Numbered from the stretch's first letter, positions 43,060 through 52,487 are shown. The stretch is DNA of 64,000 nucleotides from Blautia sp. (GCA_021772055.1 JAETNR010000014.1:18357-82356), one strand, 5' to 3'. Numbers and translations: made by a program. Notes: generated by a model from the sequence alone, not told the origin.

Positions 43060-43830
43060 TTATTTTTGATATTTTTCTATTTTACATGTGTGCACTTTTG
43101 TTGATGCATTATAGTTAATTCCAACCAGAAGAACCTCACCGCTTATTCCCTCCAAAATCTGAGGATAATTACGTTCTTTTATCTGGGCAATCGCACCATG
43201 GGCTGTTTTATTCCATTTCAGTTCAATAACCATTGCAGGCAGCATCCATAAATTCCTGTCTGACTTCCTCATTGGGGATGGATACTGTTTTATTATTTGC
43301 ATCATAGGTCAGATATCCAAGATGTACCAGCAGTGTGAGAACATCATCCTTGCTCTTAATCGTCGTCATATCATTCTGAAATGTCCTTATATTGATTCTG
43401 ATTGATGCCCCACCCAGCATTTGGACAATATTTTCCTTTAAGCCATCTTCATCCATTTCAATATAAATCTTTAACGATTCATAGGTTTCTGTCTGCGTCC
43501 AGTAGGTACTATACTCTCCCATTTTCATTGCCATAACAATGGAATTTGGACTATACACGGACTTTACTTTTCGGAAGGAATAGCCATCATACCAGCGTTT
43601 CGCTTCGTCAAATTCCATATGATATTTTTTACAGAGGACTTTTACTTCATCTTCTGTAAATCCAACATATTTTTCCAGCGGACCGGGACGCAGCATTGTA
43701 TATTCCCTGAAATCTGTCATTGCAGACTGCGTACCATATTTCTTTATGGGCAGAATCTCCACTATTTTTATTATAGCAAAGTCCTCTTCCAAATAAAAGC
43801 GAATTGTCTTCGGTTCTAAAATAAAGTTAG
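43060..43830 (-). pseudogene. AAA-ATPase-like/PD-(D/E)XK nuclease family gene, truncated and internally deleted
   Basis: The 5' part (start lost, from about 43830) encodes YTMLRPGPLEKYVGFTEDEV, RWYDGYSF, SVYSPNSIVMAM, TYWTQTETYESL and PNEEVRQEF, typical of the large AAA-ATPase-like family with a C-terminal PD-(D/E)XK domain. The frame stops at 43223. In another frame (43305-43060) lies the end of the nuclease domain (AMVIELKWNKTAHGAIAQIK). The join is at about 43235, so roughly 100 or more residues are missing and the P-loop half is absent. A mobile element (43838-43979) sits immediately at the broken 5' end. Confidence 0.78.
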
Positions 43831-43837
43831 AAAATTA

Positions 43838-43979
43838 GTTACTTTTCACACGCCACTATCCCGCGAGGTGTTTTGGCATGCATATGCCAAAATCCCGAGA
43901 CATACAAGCCAAAATTCCATTGCCGAAGGCAATCTGGAATGAATTTTGGCTCGTTACTGGGAACGGAGTGAACAGTAAC
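43838..43979 (-). mobile_element. 142 bp MITE-like element, copy 2 (inverted)
   Basis: Reverse complement of the element at 1618-1759, 138 of 142 bases identical, same terminal repeats (GTTACTTTTCAC at the left, GTGAACAGTAAC at the right as written). It is flanked by GAAAATTA (43830-43837) and GAAAATCA (43980-43987), a 7-of-8 direct repeat consistent with target duplication. It borders the truncated AAA/nuclease gene. Confidence 0.88.
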
Positions 43980-43987
43980 GAAAATCA

Positions 43988-44017
43988 GAAACGGGAGCCC
44001 GAACAGGCTCCCGTTTC
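43988..44017. terminator. Terminator after rhaA
   Basis: Perfect 12-base stem GAAACGGGAGCC / GGCTCCCGTTTC with a 6-base loop, 42 bases after the rhaA stop. On the minus strand TGATTTTCG follows, a weak T-run. Confidence 0.7.
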
Positions 44018-44058
44018 AGTGAATATGTGTATAAAAGATAAGTTAGAAGGCTGATGAA

Positions 44059-45321
44059 TTATGCTCTCCTGGAAAGTACTTCTGCCTCGTACTTTTCTAC
44101 TTCCTCGAACCATTTCATTCCTGCAGGAGCACCGCATGCTTCGCAGTAGTAGTCCCAAACTTCTCCGAACGGGAAGGTCTTTACTTCTTCCTGTACAGTC
44201 ATCAGCTTGGTCATGTTATTGGATTCCTGAAGAGCTTTCATTTCTGCGTTCGGCTGAAGAAGGGCGAACAGCAGGGCTTTCTGCATATTTCTAAGACCTG
44301 TGGTCCATGCGGAAATACGGTTAATGCTTGCATCAAAGTAATCAAGTGCAATATATACGCGGCTTAATGCATCATTTCTTACGATTTCTTTTGCAATTTC
44401 TCTTGTCTCATCGTCAAAGAGAACTACATGGTCAGAGTCCCAGCGTACCGGACGGGTTACGTGAAGAGCCAGTTCCGGGAAGAAACACAAAAGGGCAGAA
44501 ATCTTATCGGAAACAACCTCTGTTGGATGGTAGTGTCCATTGTCCATCAGCGGAAGGCATTTATCTTTATGTGCTGCTGCGAAGGACAGAGAGAATTCTG
44601 CGCTTCCTGCAGTATAGGATTCTACACCGATACCAAATACCTTGGACTCTACACATGGTTTTACAAGGTTGGTATCATACGGCTCGGAAAGGATTTCCTC
44701 GATAGACTCTTTGTAACGCATTCTCGGTCCAAGTCTGTCTCCCGGGATATCTTTGTATCCGTCACCTGTCCAGATATTCATAACACAGGGAATCCCTGTC
44801 TCCTCAGCAAAATACTGAGAAATACGGATGCAGGCTTTTCCATGCTCAATCCAGAATTTTCTGGTTTCCTCATCAGGACTTGAAAGGGTCAGGCCGTCTT
44901 TTACCTTGGGGCTTGAGAAGAAGGTCGGGTTAAAATCAAGGCCCAGTCCTCTTTCTTTTGCGAACTCTACCCATTTTCTGAAATGTTTCGGCTCCAGTTT
45001 ATCTCTGTCAACCCACTCACCCTCTTCAAAAATAGCATAGCTTGCGTGAACGTTGATTTTCTTTTTGCCGGGAGCCAGGGACATTACCTTATCCATGTCA
45101 GCCAGAAGTTCTTCCGGAGTTCTTGCCTTTCCTGGGTAGTCTCCTGTCGTCTGGATACCGCCTGTCAGCGGACCGTCCTGGTCAAATCCCTTTACGTCAT
45201 CTCCCTGCCAGCAATGCAGAGAAACCGGTACATTTTTCAGGATTTCGATCGCTTTGTCAGTGTCTACGCCGATTTCCGCATATCTTGCTTTGGCGTATTC
45301 GTATCTTTCCTGTGTGGTCAT
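44059..45321 (-). CDS. rhaA: L-rhamnose isomerase
   Basis: 420 residues, the family length. VSLHCWQGDDVKGF, GIQTTGDYPGKARTPEEL, INVHASYA, LDFNPTFFSSPKVKDGLTLSSPDE, LMDNGHYHPTEVVSDK and WDSDHVV (metal and substrate ligands) identify it. It converts L-rhamnose to L-rhamnulose in the cytoplasm using divalent metal ions. Downstream of the kinase in the same direction, 73 bases apart, with a ribosome site AAGGAGG before the ATG. A terminator follows at 43988. Confidence 0.96.
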   Translation of the reverse strand: MTTQERYEYAKARYAEIGVDTDKAIEILKNVPVSLHCWQGDDVKGFDQDGPLTGGIQTTGDYPGKARTPEELLADMDKVMSLAPGKKKINVHASYAIFEEGEWVDRDKLEPKHFRKWVEFAKERGLGLDFNPTFFSSPKVKDGLTLSSPDEETRKFWIEHGKACIRISQYFAEETGIPCVMNIWTGDGYKDIPGDRLGPRMRYKESIEEILSEPYDTNLVKPCVESKVFGIGVESYTAGSAEFSLSFAAAHKDKCLPLMDNGHYHPTEVVSDKISALLCFFPELALHVTRPVRWDSDHVVLFDDETREIAKEIVRNDALSRVYIALDYFDASINRISAWTTGLRNMQKALLFALLQPNAEMKALQESNNMTKLMTVQEEVKTFPFGEVWDYYCEACGAPAGMKWFEEVEKYEAEVLSRRA

Positions 45322-45394
45322 GGTTGCATCCTCCTTGTATTGAATAGTTTTTCTATAGAATCATTCTTACGGTTACTGCCGGAATGAAGCCCTT

Positions 45395-46798
45395 TTATGC
45401 ATGATAAATTTTAATATCAAAGGATTCATGAATCACCGTACGTGCCTCTTCTACAGTGGAAAATTCCCCTGCTTTCAGCATCTGCGCTGTAATGTTTCCA
45501 ATTGCCGTTGCTTCTCCGGGACCTGCATGAACTTCCTTGCCTGTTGCTTTTGCTGTCAGTTCATTTAAGTAGCCTGCATTGGAACCGCCGCCTACTACAT
45601 GGATACGGCTGTAGGTTCTGCCGGTCATTTCTTCCAGCTCTTTGGCGGTTCTTGCATAGCACTCTGCAAGGCTGGTATAAATTACCGTTGCGATCTCGCC
45701 CATGGTTTCCGGAACCTGCTGCCCTGTTCTGCGGCAGTAATCCTTCACTTCCTCTGTCATGTTTTCCGGAGACAGGAAGCACTCGTCATTGGCATCTACC
45801 CTGGACGGGAAGTCCTTTGCTTCCTCTGCCATAGAGCAGATTTCTGCAAAGCTGTACATATCATTTACTTCATGACGAACAGACTGGATCATCCAAAGGC
45901 CCATGATGTTCTTCAGATAACGGAAACGTCCTCCGTATCCGCCCTCATTTGTCAGGTTCATTTCGCAGCTCTTTTTGGAGCAGTCTGCTGTAGTTCTTTC
46001 CAGACCCATTAAGGACCAGGTTCCGGAGCTGATATAAATGAAGTCATCATCATTTGCAGGAACAGCAAGCACTGCGGAGCCTGTGTCATGAGTTGCCGGA
46101 GCTACCACTTCAAGGTCAAACCCAACCTCTTCTCTGACGGCATCTGTAAAGTGTCCGATGCTGGTTCCGGGCATGATCAGCTTCTGGAAAATCTTTCTCG
46201 GATAGCCAAGCATATCGATCAGTTCATAATCCCAGTCCTTGGTATATGGATTTACAAGCTGTCCTGTGGTTGCCTCTGTATATTCACAGGTCTTCTCCCC
46301 TGTCAGAAGATAGTGGAAGTAGTCCGGTACATGGAGCAGAGTTTCTGCCTGTTCCAGGTATTGAGGATATTTCTTCTTCACTGCCATTAACTGATAAACT
46401 GTGTTAAAGATGGCTTTCTGGATTCCGGTTCTTTCATAAAGATCTTCCAGAGAAATGATCTTATAAACTTCTTCATCCATGCCCTCTGTACGATGGTCAC
46501 GGTAACCAACCGTATTTCCCAGAACCTTTCCATCCTTGTCAAGAAGCACAAAGTCAACGCCCCAGGTATCAACGCCCATACTTACCGGGATCTTATTGAG
46601 TTCCTTACATTTCTTCAGACCATTGACGATTTCTTTAAACAGACGGTCGAATTCCCAGCAAAGCTCATCGCCCTTTTTCACCATACCGTTTTCAAAACGA
46701 TAAATCTCTTCCAGTACCATCTTCCCGTTTTCCATATGCCCAAGAATGTGACGTCCGCTGGATGCTCCGATATCTACTGCCAAATAATATGTAGTCAT
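45395..46798 (-). CDS. rhaB: Rhamnulokinase
   Basis: 467 residues. FGGY-kinase architecture: LAVDIGASSGRHILG at the N-terminus, GVDTWGVDFVLLD, THDTGSAVLAVPA (catalytic Asp), SSGTWSLMGLE, NEGGYGGRFRYLKNIMGLW and VVGGGSNAGYLNEL. It phosphorylates L-rhamnulose at C1. The rhamnulose-1-phosphate aldolase (RhaD) that should follow is not in the window. Own promoter at 46883-46912. Confidence 0.95.
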   Translation of the reverse strand: MTTYYLAVDIGASSGRHILGHMENGKMVLEEIYRFENGMVKKGDELCWEFDRLFKEIVNGLKKCKELNKIPVSMGVDTWGVDFVLLDKDGKVLGNTVGYRDHRTEGMDEEVYKIISLEDLYERTGIQKAIFNTVYQLMAVKKKYPQYLEQAETLLHVPDYFHYLLTGEKTCEYTEATTGQLVNPYTKDWDYELIDMLGYPRKIFQKLIMPGTSIGHFTDAVREEVGFDLEVVAPATHDTGSAVLAVPANDDDFIYISSGTWSLMGLERTTADCSKKSCEMNLTNEGGYGGRFRYLKNIMGLWMIQSVRHEVNDMYSFAEICSMAEEAKDFPSRVDANDECFLSPENMTEEVKDYCRRTGQQVPETMGEIATVIYTSLAECYARTAKELEEMTGRTYSRIHVVGGGSNAGYLNELTAKATGKEVHAGPGEATAIGNITAQMLKAGEFSTVEEARTVIHESFDIKIYHA

Positions 46799-46829
46799 TT
46801 TAAAACCCTCCTAAATATGTAAGATTTGC

Positions 46830-46858
46830 AGCAGCTGAAAATTGTGCATTTTGCTGCT
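46830..46858 (-). promoter_or_regulatory. Hairpin in the rhaB leader
   Basis: AGCAGC(TG)AAAAT...ATTTTGCTGCT: outer AGCAG/CTGCT and inner AAAAT/ATTTT pairing, about 30 bases before the rhaB start. It may be a regulator site or an mRNA stabiliser; no T-run follows. Confidence 0.4.
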
Positions 46859-46882
46859 TTCGCGTGTGTTCTTTCATATTTG

Positions 46883-46912
46883 ATAATAACATATTACTAT
46901 ATATTTCATCAA
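46883..46912 (-). promoter_or_regulatory. Promoter of rhaBA
   Basis: Minus strand: TTGATG (46912-46907), 18 bp spacer, TATTAT (46888-46883), about 85 bases before rhaB. The LacI-type 16-mer found upstream of rhaM is not seen here. Confidence 0.55.
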
Positions 46913-46976
46913 GAGTGAAGAACCTTGTTTGTCAAAAAAAGTGTCCTTATTTGCAAATAATAACTAAAACCTCACT

Positions 46977-48347
46977 TTAGAGATACTGAATTTTCTTCTG
47001 CACCTCAGCCATAGATTCTGCATAGCCGGCAGATACCAAAGACCCCAGGGCTGCGCCGTAGGCGGCTTCTTCTTTGCATGCAGGAATCTTCATGGGCATG
47101 CCAAACAGATTCTGGGCCAGTTCTCTCATGAGGCTGTTTTGGCGGATGCCATTGCCGGAACCCACAAGACGTATAGCTTTTGTACCTGCAATGGTGCACA
47201 TTTCTCCGTACATTTCATATAATTCTTCCAAAATTCCCATAAGCATCCCCAAAGTCATGGCGCCGGGATGGAAGTTTTCCACACTGATACCGGATATTTT
47301 CCCCAACTCCCCGGGATTGCTTCTTGTTCCGGAAAAGGTGGTCCTGATTTTCCAGGCAGCCTCTTTTCCGTAAGCTTCCATAAATTCCCTTGCCTGGGCT
47401 TCCATTCTTCCGTAAAGGGTCTCTCCTCCATCCCGGGAAGCTTCCCGGAAGAACTGCTCCAGCATGGCGTAAGCTCTTCCGCCGCATAGGCCCGAACCTG
47501 CCATGAGATACAGATTTTTCGTATAAGGACGAAGTTCAATGGAGCCGCGTGCTTCCACATACCTGGAGATACCGAAAGATACCTGGCTTCCGGTTCCGAT
47601 ATTGACCAGCACCGTGCTGGACAGATCCTGCACAGAGCCCATTACACTGGCCTGGTTATCCCCAAAAGACACGGTTACCGGAATCCCATTTGGGAAGTCC
47701 CCTGCTGTGGTTCCGATGATACTATGGTCAGACAGGATTTCCGGCAGATAAGAAAGCTCCACTCCCAGGGCTTCCAATTCATCCCTGCAGAAATCTCCAG
47801 ATTCCGGATCATAACACCCCCAGCTTGCAGCCATATCCTTTGCGATGGAAGGACTTTGGCAGCTGCAGAGCTTCATGCCGATATAATCGCTGATGGTGAC
47901 CATTTTCACTGCATTACGGGGAATCATCCCATTTCTCTGAAGGTAATAATGGGTAGTAAGACCATAACCCGCCGCAGCCGTACCTGCTGCCTCCCTGAGA
48001 ATTTCCGCACAGGTTCTTCCCTCCTCCATCAGCTCATTTCCAAGACCATCCTGCCAGGTATACAGAGGGCTTACTGCCTCTCCGTAAACGTCCACATACA
48101 GAAATCCGTGCATCTGCCCTGTCATGCCAATGCTCACAGGTTTTCCATGTTTTTGGATCATCTCTTTTAATGCCCGCTCTGTCAGACTCCATATTTTCCC
48201 GGGATCCTGAATTTTACTGCAGGCCTTATGCCCTTTTAGAAATGACTGATGGGGAATCGTCACGCTATCCAGAAACGCTCCGCTGTCCCCGTCAATCATC
48301 AGAATACTGATGGTGGTAGTCCCAATATCAATTCCCATTGCAAGCAT
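46977..48347 (-). CDS. FGGY carbohydrate kinase, sedoheptulokinase-like
   Basis: 456 residues. LAMGIDIGTTTISILMID (phosphate loop), IGMTGQMHGFLYVD, FGDNQASVMGSVQ (catalytic Asp), NIGTGSQVSF, VGSGNGIRQNSLMRELAQ. The TGQMHG segment is typical of sedoheptulokinase and related ketose kinases (family knowledge). The substrate is unproven; a ketose from the acid-sugar or arabinoside pathway is possible. It follows the BKACE gene after a terminator-like hairpin, with AGGAGA 9 bases before the ATG. Confidence 0.82.
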   Translation of the reverse strand: MLAMGIDIGTTTISILMIDGDSGAFLDSVTIPHQSFLKGHKACSKIQDPGKIWSLTERALKEMIQKHGKPVSIGMTGQMHGFLYVDVYGEAVSPLYTWQDGLGNELMEEGRTCAEILREAAGTAAAGYGLTTHYYLQRNGMIPRNAVKMVTISDYIGMKLCSCQSPSIAKDMAASWGCYDPESGDFCRDELEALGVELSYLPEILSDHSIIGTTAGDFPNGIPVTVSFGDNQASVMGSVQDLSSTVLVNIGTGSQVSFGISRYVEARGSIELRPYTKNLYLMAGSGLCGGRAYAMLEQFFREASRDGGETLYGRMEAQAREFMEAYGKEAAWKIRTTFSGTRSNPGELGKISGISVENFHPGAMTLGMLMGILEELYEMYGEMCTIAGTKAIRLVGSGNGIRQNSLMRELAQNLFGMPMKIPACKEEAAYGAALGSLVSAGYAESMAEVQKKIQYL

Positions 48348-48372
48348 ACTTCTTGTCTCCTATCTTTGGCTT

Positions 48373-48411
48373 AAAAAAGCCCTCTAAACCTTCGTCTTCC
48401 GGTTTAGAGGG
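48373..48411 (-). terminator. Intra-operon terminator/attenuator between BKACE and FGGY kinase
   Basis: Perfect 11-base stem CCCTCTAAACC / GGTTTAGAGGG, then CTTTTTT on the minus strand. Only about 25 bases remain before the kinase start, too few for a promoter, so the kinase depends on read-through and is expected at a lower level. Confidence 0.85.
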
Positions 48412-48417
48412 TGATCT

Positions 48418-49218
48418 CTAGTTCTTAACAATCCCCATAATCTCCCGTGCTTCCTCTGGTGTGGCAGCTTCAAGTCCCATCTTTTCAATCAGCTCTTTCA
48501 GATACTGCACTTCCTGGTAGTTATATTCTGCCATAACGCCATCTCTCAGATATCGGCTGTCCTCAAATCCGATCCGCACGATCGTGGCTCCAGCCGCAAT
48601 GGCAGCGGCGAGAAATGTCCAGTTATCCCGTCCGAAATGGGTAACACCCCACATGGCATCCCTGGGGACAAAAGAACGGAAAGCCATTAATTCCTCCACA
48701 GTCGGCTGCATTCCGCCCTTATGGCCAAACACCAGGTTATAAAAAACAGGAGTCCGCATGGGAACTTCCTTTCGTACCATTTCCACATTATGGATCATCC
48801 CGATATCAAAAACTTCTGTCTCAGGAATCACGCCCTTTTCATAACATTTTCCCGCACAATAACGGATATCTTCAAAAGAGTTGCGGTAAACTGCTTCCCC
48901 AAGGTTTGTTGACCCGCCATTTAAAGAGGCACTTTCCACCTTTTCGTAGTCCAGCGGATTACAGCGTTCCTGAATATTCATCTCAGAAACCCCTCCGGTA
49001 GACGCCTGCACCACCACATCTGTCTTTTTCAGGATCAGCTCAAAGGCCTGGATCAGATTGGATGTATCCTTTGTAAGCTTTCCTTCTCTTGTTTTACAAT
49101 GGAGATGACACATGGAAGCACCATACTCCACACATTTTGCAACATCTTCTGCCAGCACTTCCGGTATCAGAGGATCAGGTCCGGCTACAGGTGCAACTGA
49201 AATAATCACTTTTCTCAT
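48418..49218 (-). CDS. DUF849 beta-keto acid cleavage enzyme (BKACE family)
   Basis: 266 residues from the ATG at 49218 (GGAGG 5 bases before); the longer frame to 49266 is not used. RKVIISVAPVAGPDPLIPEVLAEDVAKCVEYGASMCHLHCKTREG holds the zinc His pair, with QASTGG and FEDSRYLRDGVMAEYN further on. BKACE enzymes condense a beta-keto acid with acetyl-CoA to give acetoacetate and a new CoA ester, with a zinc ion. The substrate is not evident; within this operon it should be a keto acid derived from a sugar acid (inference). Confidence 0.88.
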   Translation of the reverse strand: MRKVIISVAPVAGPDPLIPEVLAEDVAKCVEYGASMCHLHCKTREGKLTKDTSNLIQAFELILKKTDVVVQASTGGVSEMNIQERCNPLDYEKVESASLNGGSTNLGEAVYRNSFEDIRYCAGKCYEKGVIPETEVFDIGMIHNVEMVRKEVPMRTPVFYNLVFGHKGGMQPTVEELMAFRSFVPRDAMWGVTHFGRDNWTFLAAAIAAGATIVRIGFEDSRYLRDGVMAEYNYQEVQYLKELIEKMGLEAATPEEAREIMGIVKN

Positions 49219-49276
49219 ATTTTCCTCCAATCCTGATATGATCCCGCCTTCCGTCAGGCATTTCACAATTGCGGGA

Positions 49277-49999
49277 TCATTTCACTTTCCAATATACATA
49301 ATGGTCAAGAACCGCCTTTTCAATCTGGTCAAACTGCCGCTCCTCAATCACATTGATCAATTGCTCATGAAGATGGATAAAATTCTCCTGATCACCCATC
49401 TGTATAATTTTCTCTATTGTCCTCTTTCTGGAAGGAACTGTGATTCTCGTAATATAGTTGGTAATATTCAGAAGCTGCTCATTATCGGCAGCCGCCCCGA
49501 TCTCACCGTGAAACTGCTGATCCAGCTCCATAATGTCATCCACAGAGGGGTGTGATGACTGACATGCCTGTTTCATTTTTTCCACAATGGCTTTCAGCTG
49601 TTTTACCCGCTCTGTGTTATCCTTCTGCCGAAGCACCACAAACAGGGTTCCAATGTCCAGAACAGTCCTCAGTTTAATAAAATCCTGCCAGGTATCCTTC
49701 TGAAGGATGATTCCATAGAGCATAGGATCCAGCATTTTCTGATTGTAGCTGTCACTTACAAAAGTTCCTCCTGCCCGCTTAATATAAATCACGCCGTAAG
49801 CAACAAGAATTTTAATTGCCTCACGGATCGAATTCCTGGCAACTCCCAGACTTTTGGAAAGTTCCATTTCTGTAGGCAGCTTATCTCCCGGCTTCAATTC
49901 TCCCTGTATGATCGAGGAAACAATTACATCAATCACACTTTCTACTACAGATTTGCTCTGCAGGTCCGTATTTAATAAAGTCTTTCCTTCTTCCATCAT
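49277..49999 (-). CDS. GntR regulator, FadR subfamily
   Basis: 240 residues: winged helix 1-85 (ESVIDVIVSSIIQGELKPGDKLPTE..., GVARNSIREAIKILVAYGV) and an all-helical FCD domain with metal-binding residues (ELDQQFHGEIGAAADN, HLHEQLINVIEERQ). FadR-type regulators of sugar-acid operons sense uronates or aldonates. It lies in the TRAP operon and probably binds near 57739. Confidence 0.9.
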   Translation of the reverse strand: MMEEGKTLLNTDLQSKSVVESVIDVIVSSIIQGELKPGDKLPTEMELSKSLGVARNSIREAIKILVAYGVIYIKRAGGTFVSDSYNQKMLDPMLYGIILQKDTWQDFIKLRTVLDIGTLFVVLRQKDNTERVKQLKAIVEKMKQACQSSHPSVDDIMELDQQFHGEIGAAADNEQLLNITNYITRITVPSRKRTIEKIIQMGDQENFIHLHEQLINVIEERQFDQIEKAVLDHYVYWKVK

Positions 50000-50020
50000 T
50001 CATCACTCTTTACTATTAGA

Positions 50021-50557
50021 TTAACGCTGCGGAACGTCCGCTCCCACACCGGCATGAAATTTCCGCCTTGGGCGAATCCGGCAGGTTTCTGGAAGATTCT
50101 TTAAAATTTCCAGGATCTCCTGCTCATGGCCCTCCATCTGCCGGCGAGGAAGCAACAGGGCATGGGTACTGTCCACATAGAGGATCAGCATTTTTCTGCC
50201 CCAGACAATCAATGGAAAAGAGGTCCATGGAAGCCTGCGGCGGACCCCGTTCTGGCTGACCATGATTTCCTGTTCACCCAACTGGTACTCCATAGCTTTT
50301 TCTTTTTTTTCCATTGAAATTGCCCGCATATACAGGGATATTGGCGTGACCACCGGGTTTAAAAGAGCGACCATTACAAGAAGAAGCGTCAGATACCATT
50401 CCACATCCCCGGCTGCTGCGACAGCAACTGCCAGAAATAAGGCACTGATCCCCAGCCGTACTGCACCGGATACACCTGCGAAACTATGATACATCAAATA
50501 AGCAAAGATTTCCAGTCTATTTGGTTTACAATTTAGTTTCATCTGCATCTTTTCCAT
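50021..50557 (-). CDS. YcxB-like small membrane protein
   Basis: 178 residues. Two adjacent membrane helices (about 27-50 and 53-78), then a soluble region (EYQLGEQEIMVSQNGVRRRLPWTSFPLIVWGRKMLILYVD, then LLLPRRQM) typical of the YcxB domain. Function unknown. Between DctM-like (24 bases) and the FadR regulator (21 bases), so part of the operon. Confidence 0.68.
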   Translation of the reverse strand: MEKMQMKLNCKPNRLEIFAYLMYHSFAGVSGAVRLGISALFLAVAVAAAGDVEWYLTLLLVMVALLNPVVTPISLYMRAISMEKKEKAMEYQLGEQEIMVSQNGVRRRLPWTSFPLIVWGRKMLILYVDSTHALLLPRRQMEGHEQEILEILKNLPETCRIRPRRKFHAGVGADVPQR

Positions 50558-50580
50558 TCTATACTTTCAATACTTGTTTT

Positions 50581-51867
50581 TTATACTCCGTACAATACGT
50601 TAGGGAGCCATGTACTCAAGGACGGAACCAGGGTAACTAAAAGCAGCACCAGAACCAGCGGTATGTAGTACGGCATCATGGCTTTTACCATCTTTGAGAA
50701 GGAAACACCTGTAATTGCCTGGCCCAGGAACAATGCACTTCCGAAAGGCGGTGTAAAAATACCGATGACAACATTCAGACAGATCACAACACCGAAATGA
50801 ACCGGGCTCACACCTAATGACATGAGTGCAGGAAGGAGGATCGGCGTAAAGATCATAATCGCAATATTGGAATCCATAAACATTCCAATAATCAAAAATG
50901 CCACGTTAATGACTAAAAGAAGCACTACGGAATTGGAGGTCAGGCCAAGTACCGTCTCCTGAACCAGAGCCGGAATACCGGAACGGCTGATTACCTGGGC
51001 AAACAGGGAAGCGCTTCCGCAGATAAACATCATAGAAGCAATATTTCCGACACTTTCTTTCGCAGTCTGTACAAGAGCCTTTAAATTTACTCCCCTGTAG
51101 AAAACAGCTCCAATAATAGCAGCGCAGACTGCAGCAAGGCTGGCAAGCTCGGAGGGAGCAAAGGAGCCGCTGTACATGCCGCCCAGAAGGATTACGGGAA
51201 CACAGAACGCAGGCAGGCCCTTTAAAAATACATGCATCTGCTTCTTAAAGCCGCCTTCCTCATGATAAGTAGGCCAGTTCATTTTTCTTGCCCTGTATCC
51301 TACCACCAGCATCATGATCACCGTTAAGATCAGCGCCGGAACAACCCCCGCCATCAGCATGGTAATACCGGACTGTTCTGCATAAAGAGCATAAAGCATC
51401 AGCGGTACACTTGGAGGGAAGATTGGTCCAATGGCTGAGGAAGCCAGGGTAATGCCCGTAGCGTCTTCCAGGGAATAGCCTGCATTTGTCATTGCCTTAA
51501 TCTCGATTTTTCCAAGACCGCCGATATCCGCAAGCGCTGCACCGGACATGCCGGCAAATACAAGGCTGGCTACAATATTTACCTGGGCCAGTCCTCCCTT
51601 CAATCTTCCCACCGGGGTTACCAGAATGGAATTGAACAGGGAGTCCGTCAGGTTTACATTATTCATCAGGGTTCCTGCAAAAATAAACATAGGGATTGCA
51701 ACCATGGTAATAGAGTTCATGGAAGAACCCATTTTCTGGATCATTACACTTACCGGAAGCCCTACGGACAGAAAATAGATTCCTGCTGTGGCATACATTA
51801 CATAAGCCACCGGCAGTCCTGTGGCCAGAAGCAGCAGGAATATTACAATTACTGTTACACCGCTCAT
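50581..51867 (-). CDS. TRAP transporter large permease (DctM)
   Basis: 428 residues, about twelve helices. GMSGAALADIGGLGKIEIKAM, TLASSAIGPIFPPSVPLMLYA and FGVVICLNVVIGIFTPPFGSALF are DctM motifs. It moves the substrate with Na+ together with DctQ, delivered by DctP. Starts 15 bases after DctQ ends. Confidence 0.95.
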   Translation of the reverse strand: MSGVTVIVIFLLLLATGLPVAYVMYATAGIYFLSVGLPVSVMIQKMGSSMNSITMVAIPMFIFAGTLMNNVNLTDSLFNSILVTPVGRLKGGLAQVNIVASLVFAGMSGAALADIGGLGKIEIKAMTNAGYSLEDATGITLASSAIGPIFPPSVPLMLYALYAEQSGITMLMAGVVPALILTVIMMLVVGYRARKMNWPTYHEEGGFKKQMHVFLKGLPAFCVPVILLGGMYSGSFAPSELASLAAVCAAIIGAVFYRGVNLKALVQTAKESVGNIASMMFICGSASLFAQVISRSGIPALVQETVLGLTSNSVVLLLVINVAFLIIGMFMDSNIAIMIFTPILLPALMSLGVSPVHFGVVICLNVVIGIFTPPFGSALFLGQAITGVSFSKMVKAMMPYYIPLVLVLLLVTLVPSLSTWLPNVLYGV

Positions 51868-51882
51868 AATTCTCTCCTTTCC

Positions 51883-52383
51883 CTATTCTTTCACAGGCTT
51901 ATCTTTTTTTATAAAAACATCGATCAGTTCCGTCAGCATTTCCAGAAGTGATAATCCGATTCCAATCCCGATGGAGCCATAGTACAGCCAGTTGGGAAAC
52001 TTGGATGCGGCGAGGACCACACTGCCTACCTTGCCCATATAGTCATGAAAGCCAATTGCCATAAGGATCAGCACAAATAAGATAATCCCAAAATGAAGTA
52101 CATCAAAAAACTTCTGTATGCCCTTTGGCATAATATCATAAAGAGCTGTTACCTTCAGGTTGGTATTGTGATGCAGATTCACCGGCATTCCGATGAAAAG
52201 CAGGACAATTACAAAAAAGCAGCCAATCTCATATCCCCATACAATACTCAGATGGAACAGTTCTCTTGCCATTACCGTGATAAATACCATCAGCACGGAG
52301 CAATAAACACAGATTGACTGGATCGGGAAAATAATCTTTTCGATTTTATCCATAAAGGATCGCAATATATTTTTTTCCATCAT
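51883..52383 (-). CDS. TRAP transporter small permease (DctQ)
   Basis: 166 residues with four membrane helices and the DctQ landmarks FITVMARELFHLSIVWGYEIGCFFVIVLLFIGMPVNLHHN. Required partner of the large permease. Confidence 0.92.
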   Translation of the reverse strand: MMEKNILRSFMDKIEKIIFPIQSICVYCSVLMVFITVMARELFHLSIVWGYEIGCFFVIVLLFIGMPVNLHHNTNLKVTALYDIMPKGIQKFFDVLHFGIILFVLILMAIGFHDYMGKVGSVVLAASKFPNWLYYGSIGIGIGLSLLEMLTELIDVFIKKDKPVKE

Positions 52384-52413
52384 TGATTCTCCATATTTAA
52401 TAAAACCTCTGCC

Positions 52414-52464
52414 TGCCCCCTTGTTGCCGATGCTGTGCGGAAATTCCGCACAGCACCGGGGGCA
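52414..52464 (-). promoter_or_regulatory. Long hairpin between DctP and DctQ genes
   Basis: Inner perfect stem TGCTGTGCGG / CCGCACAGCA (52431-52440, 52446-52455) and an outer pair TGCCCCC/GGGGGCA. There is no T-run. Such intercistronic hairpins typically protect the upstream mRNA so more binding protein than permease is made. Confidence 0.7.
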
Positions 52465-52487
52465 CAGACAAAGGTCCTTTTTGTTTC

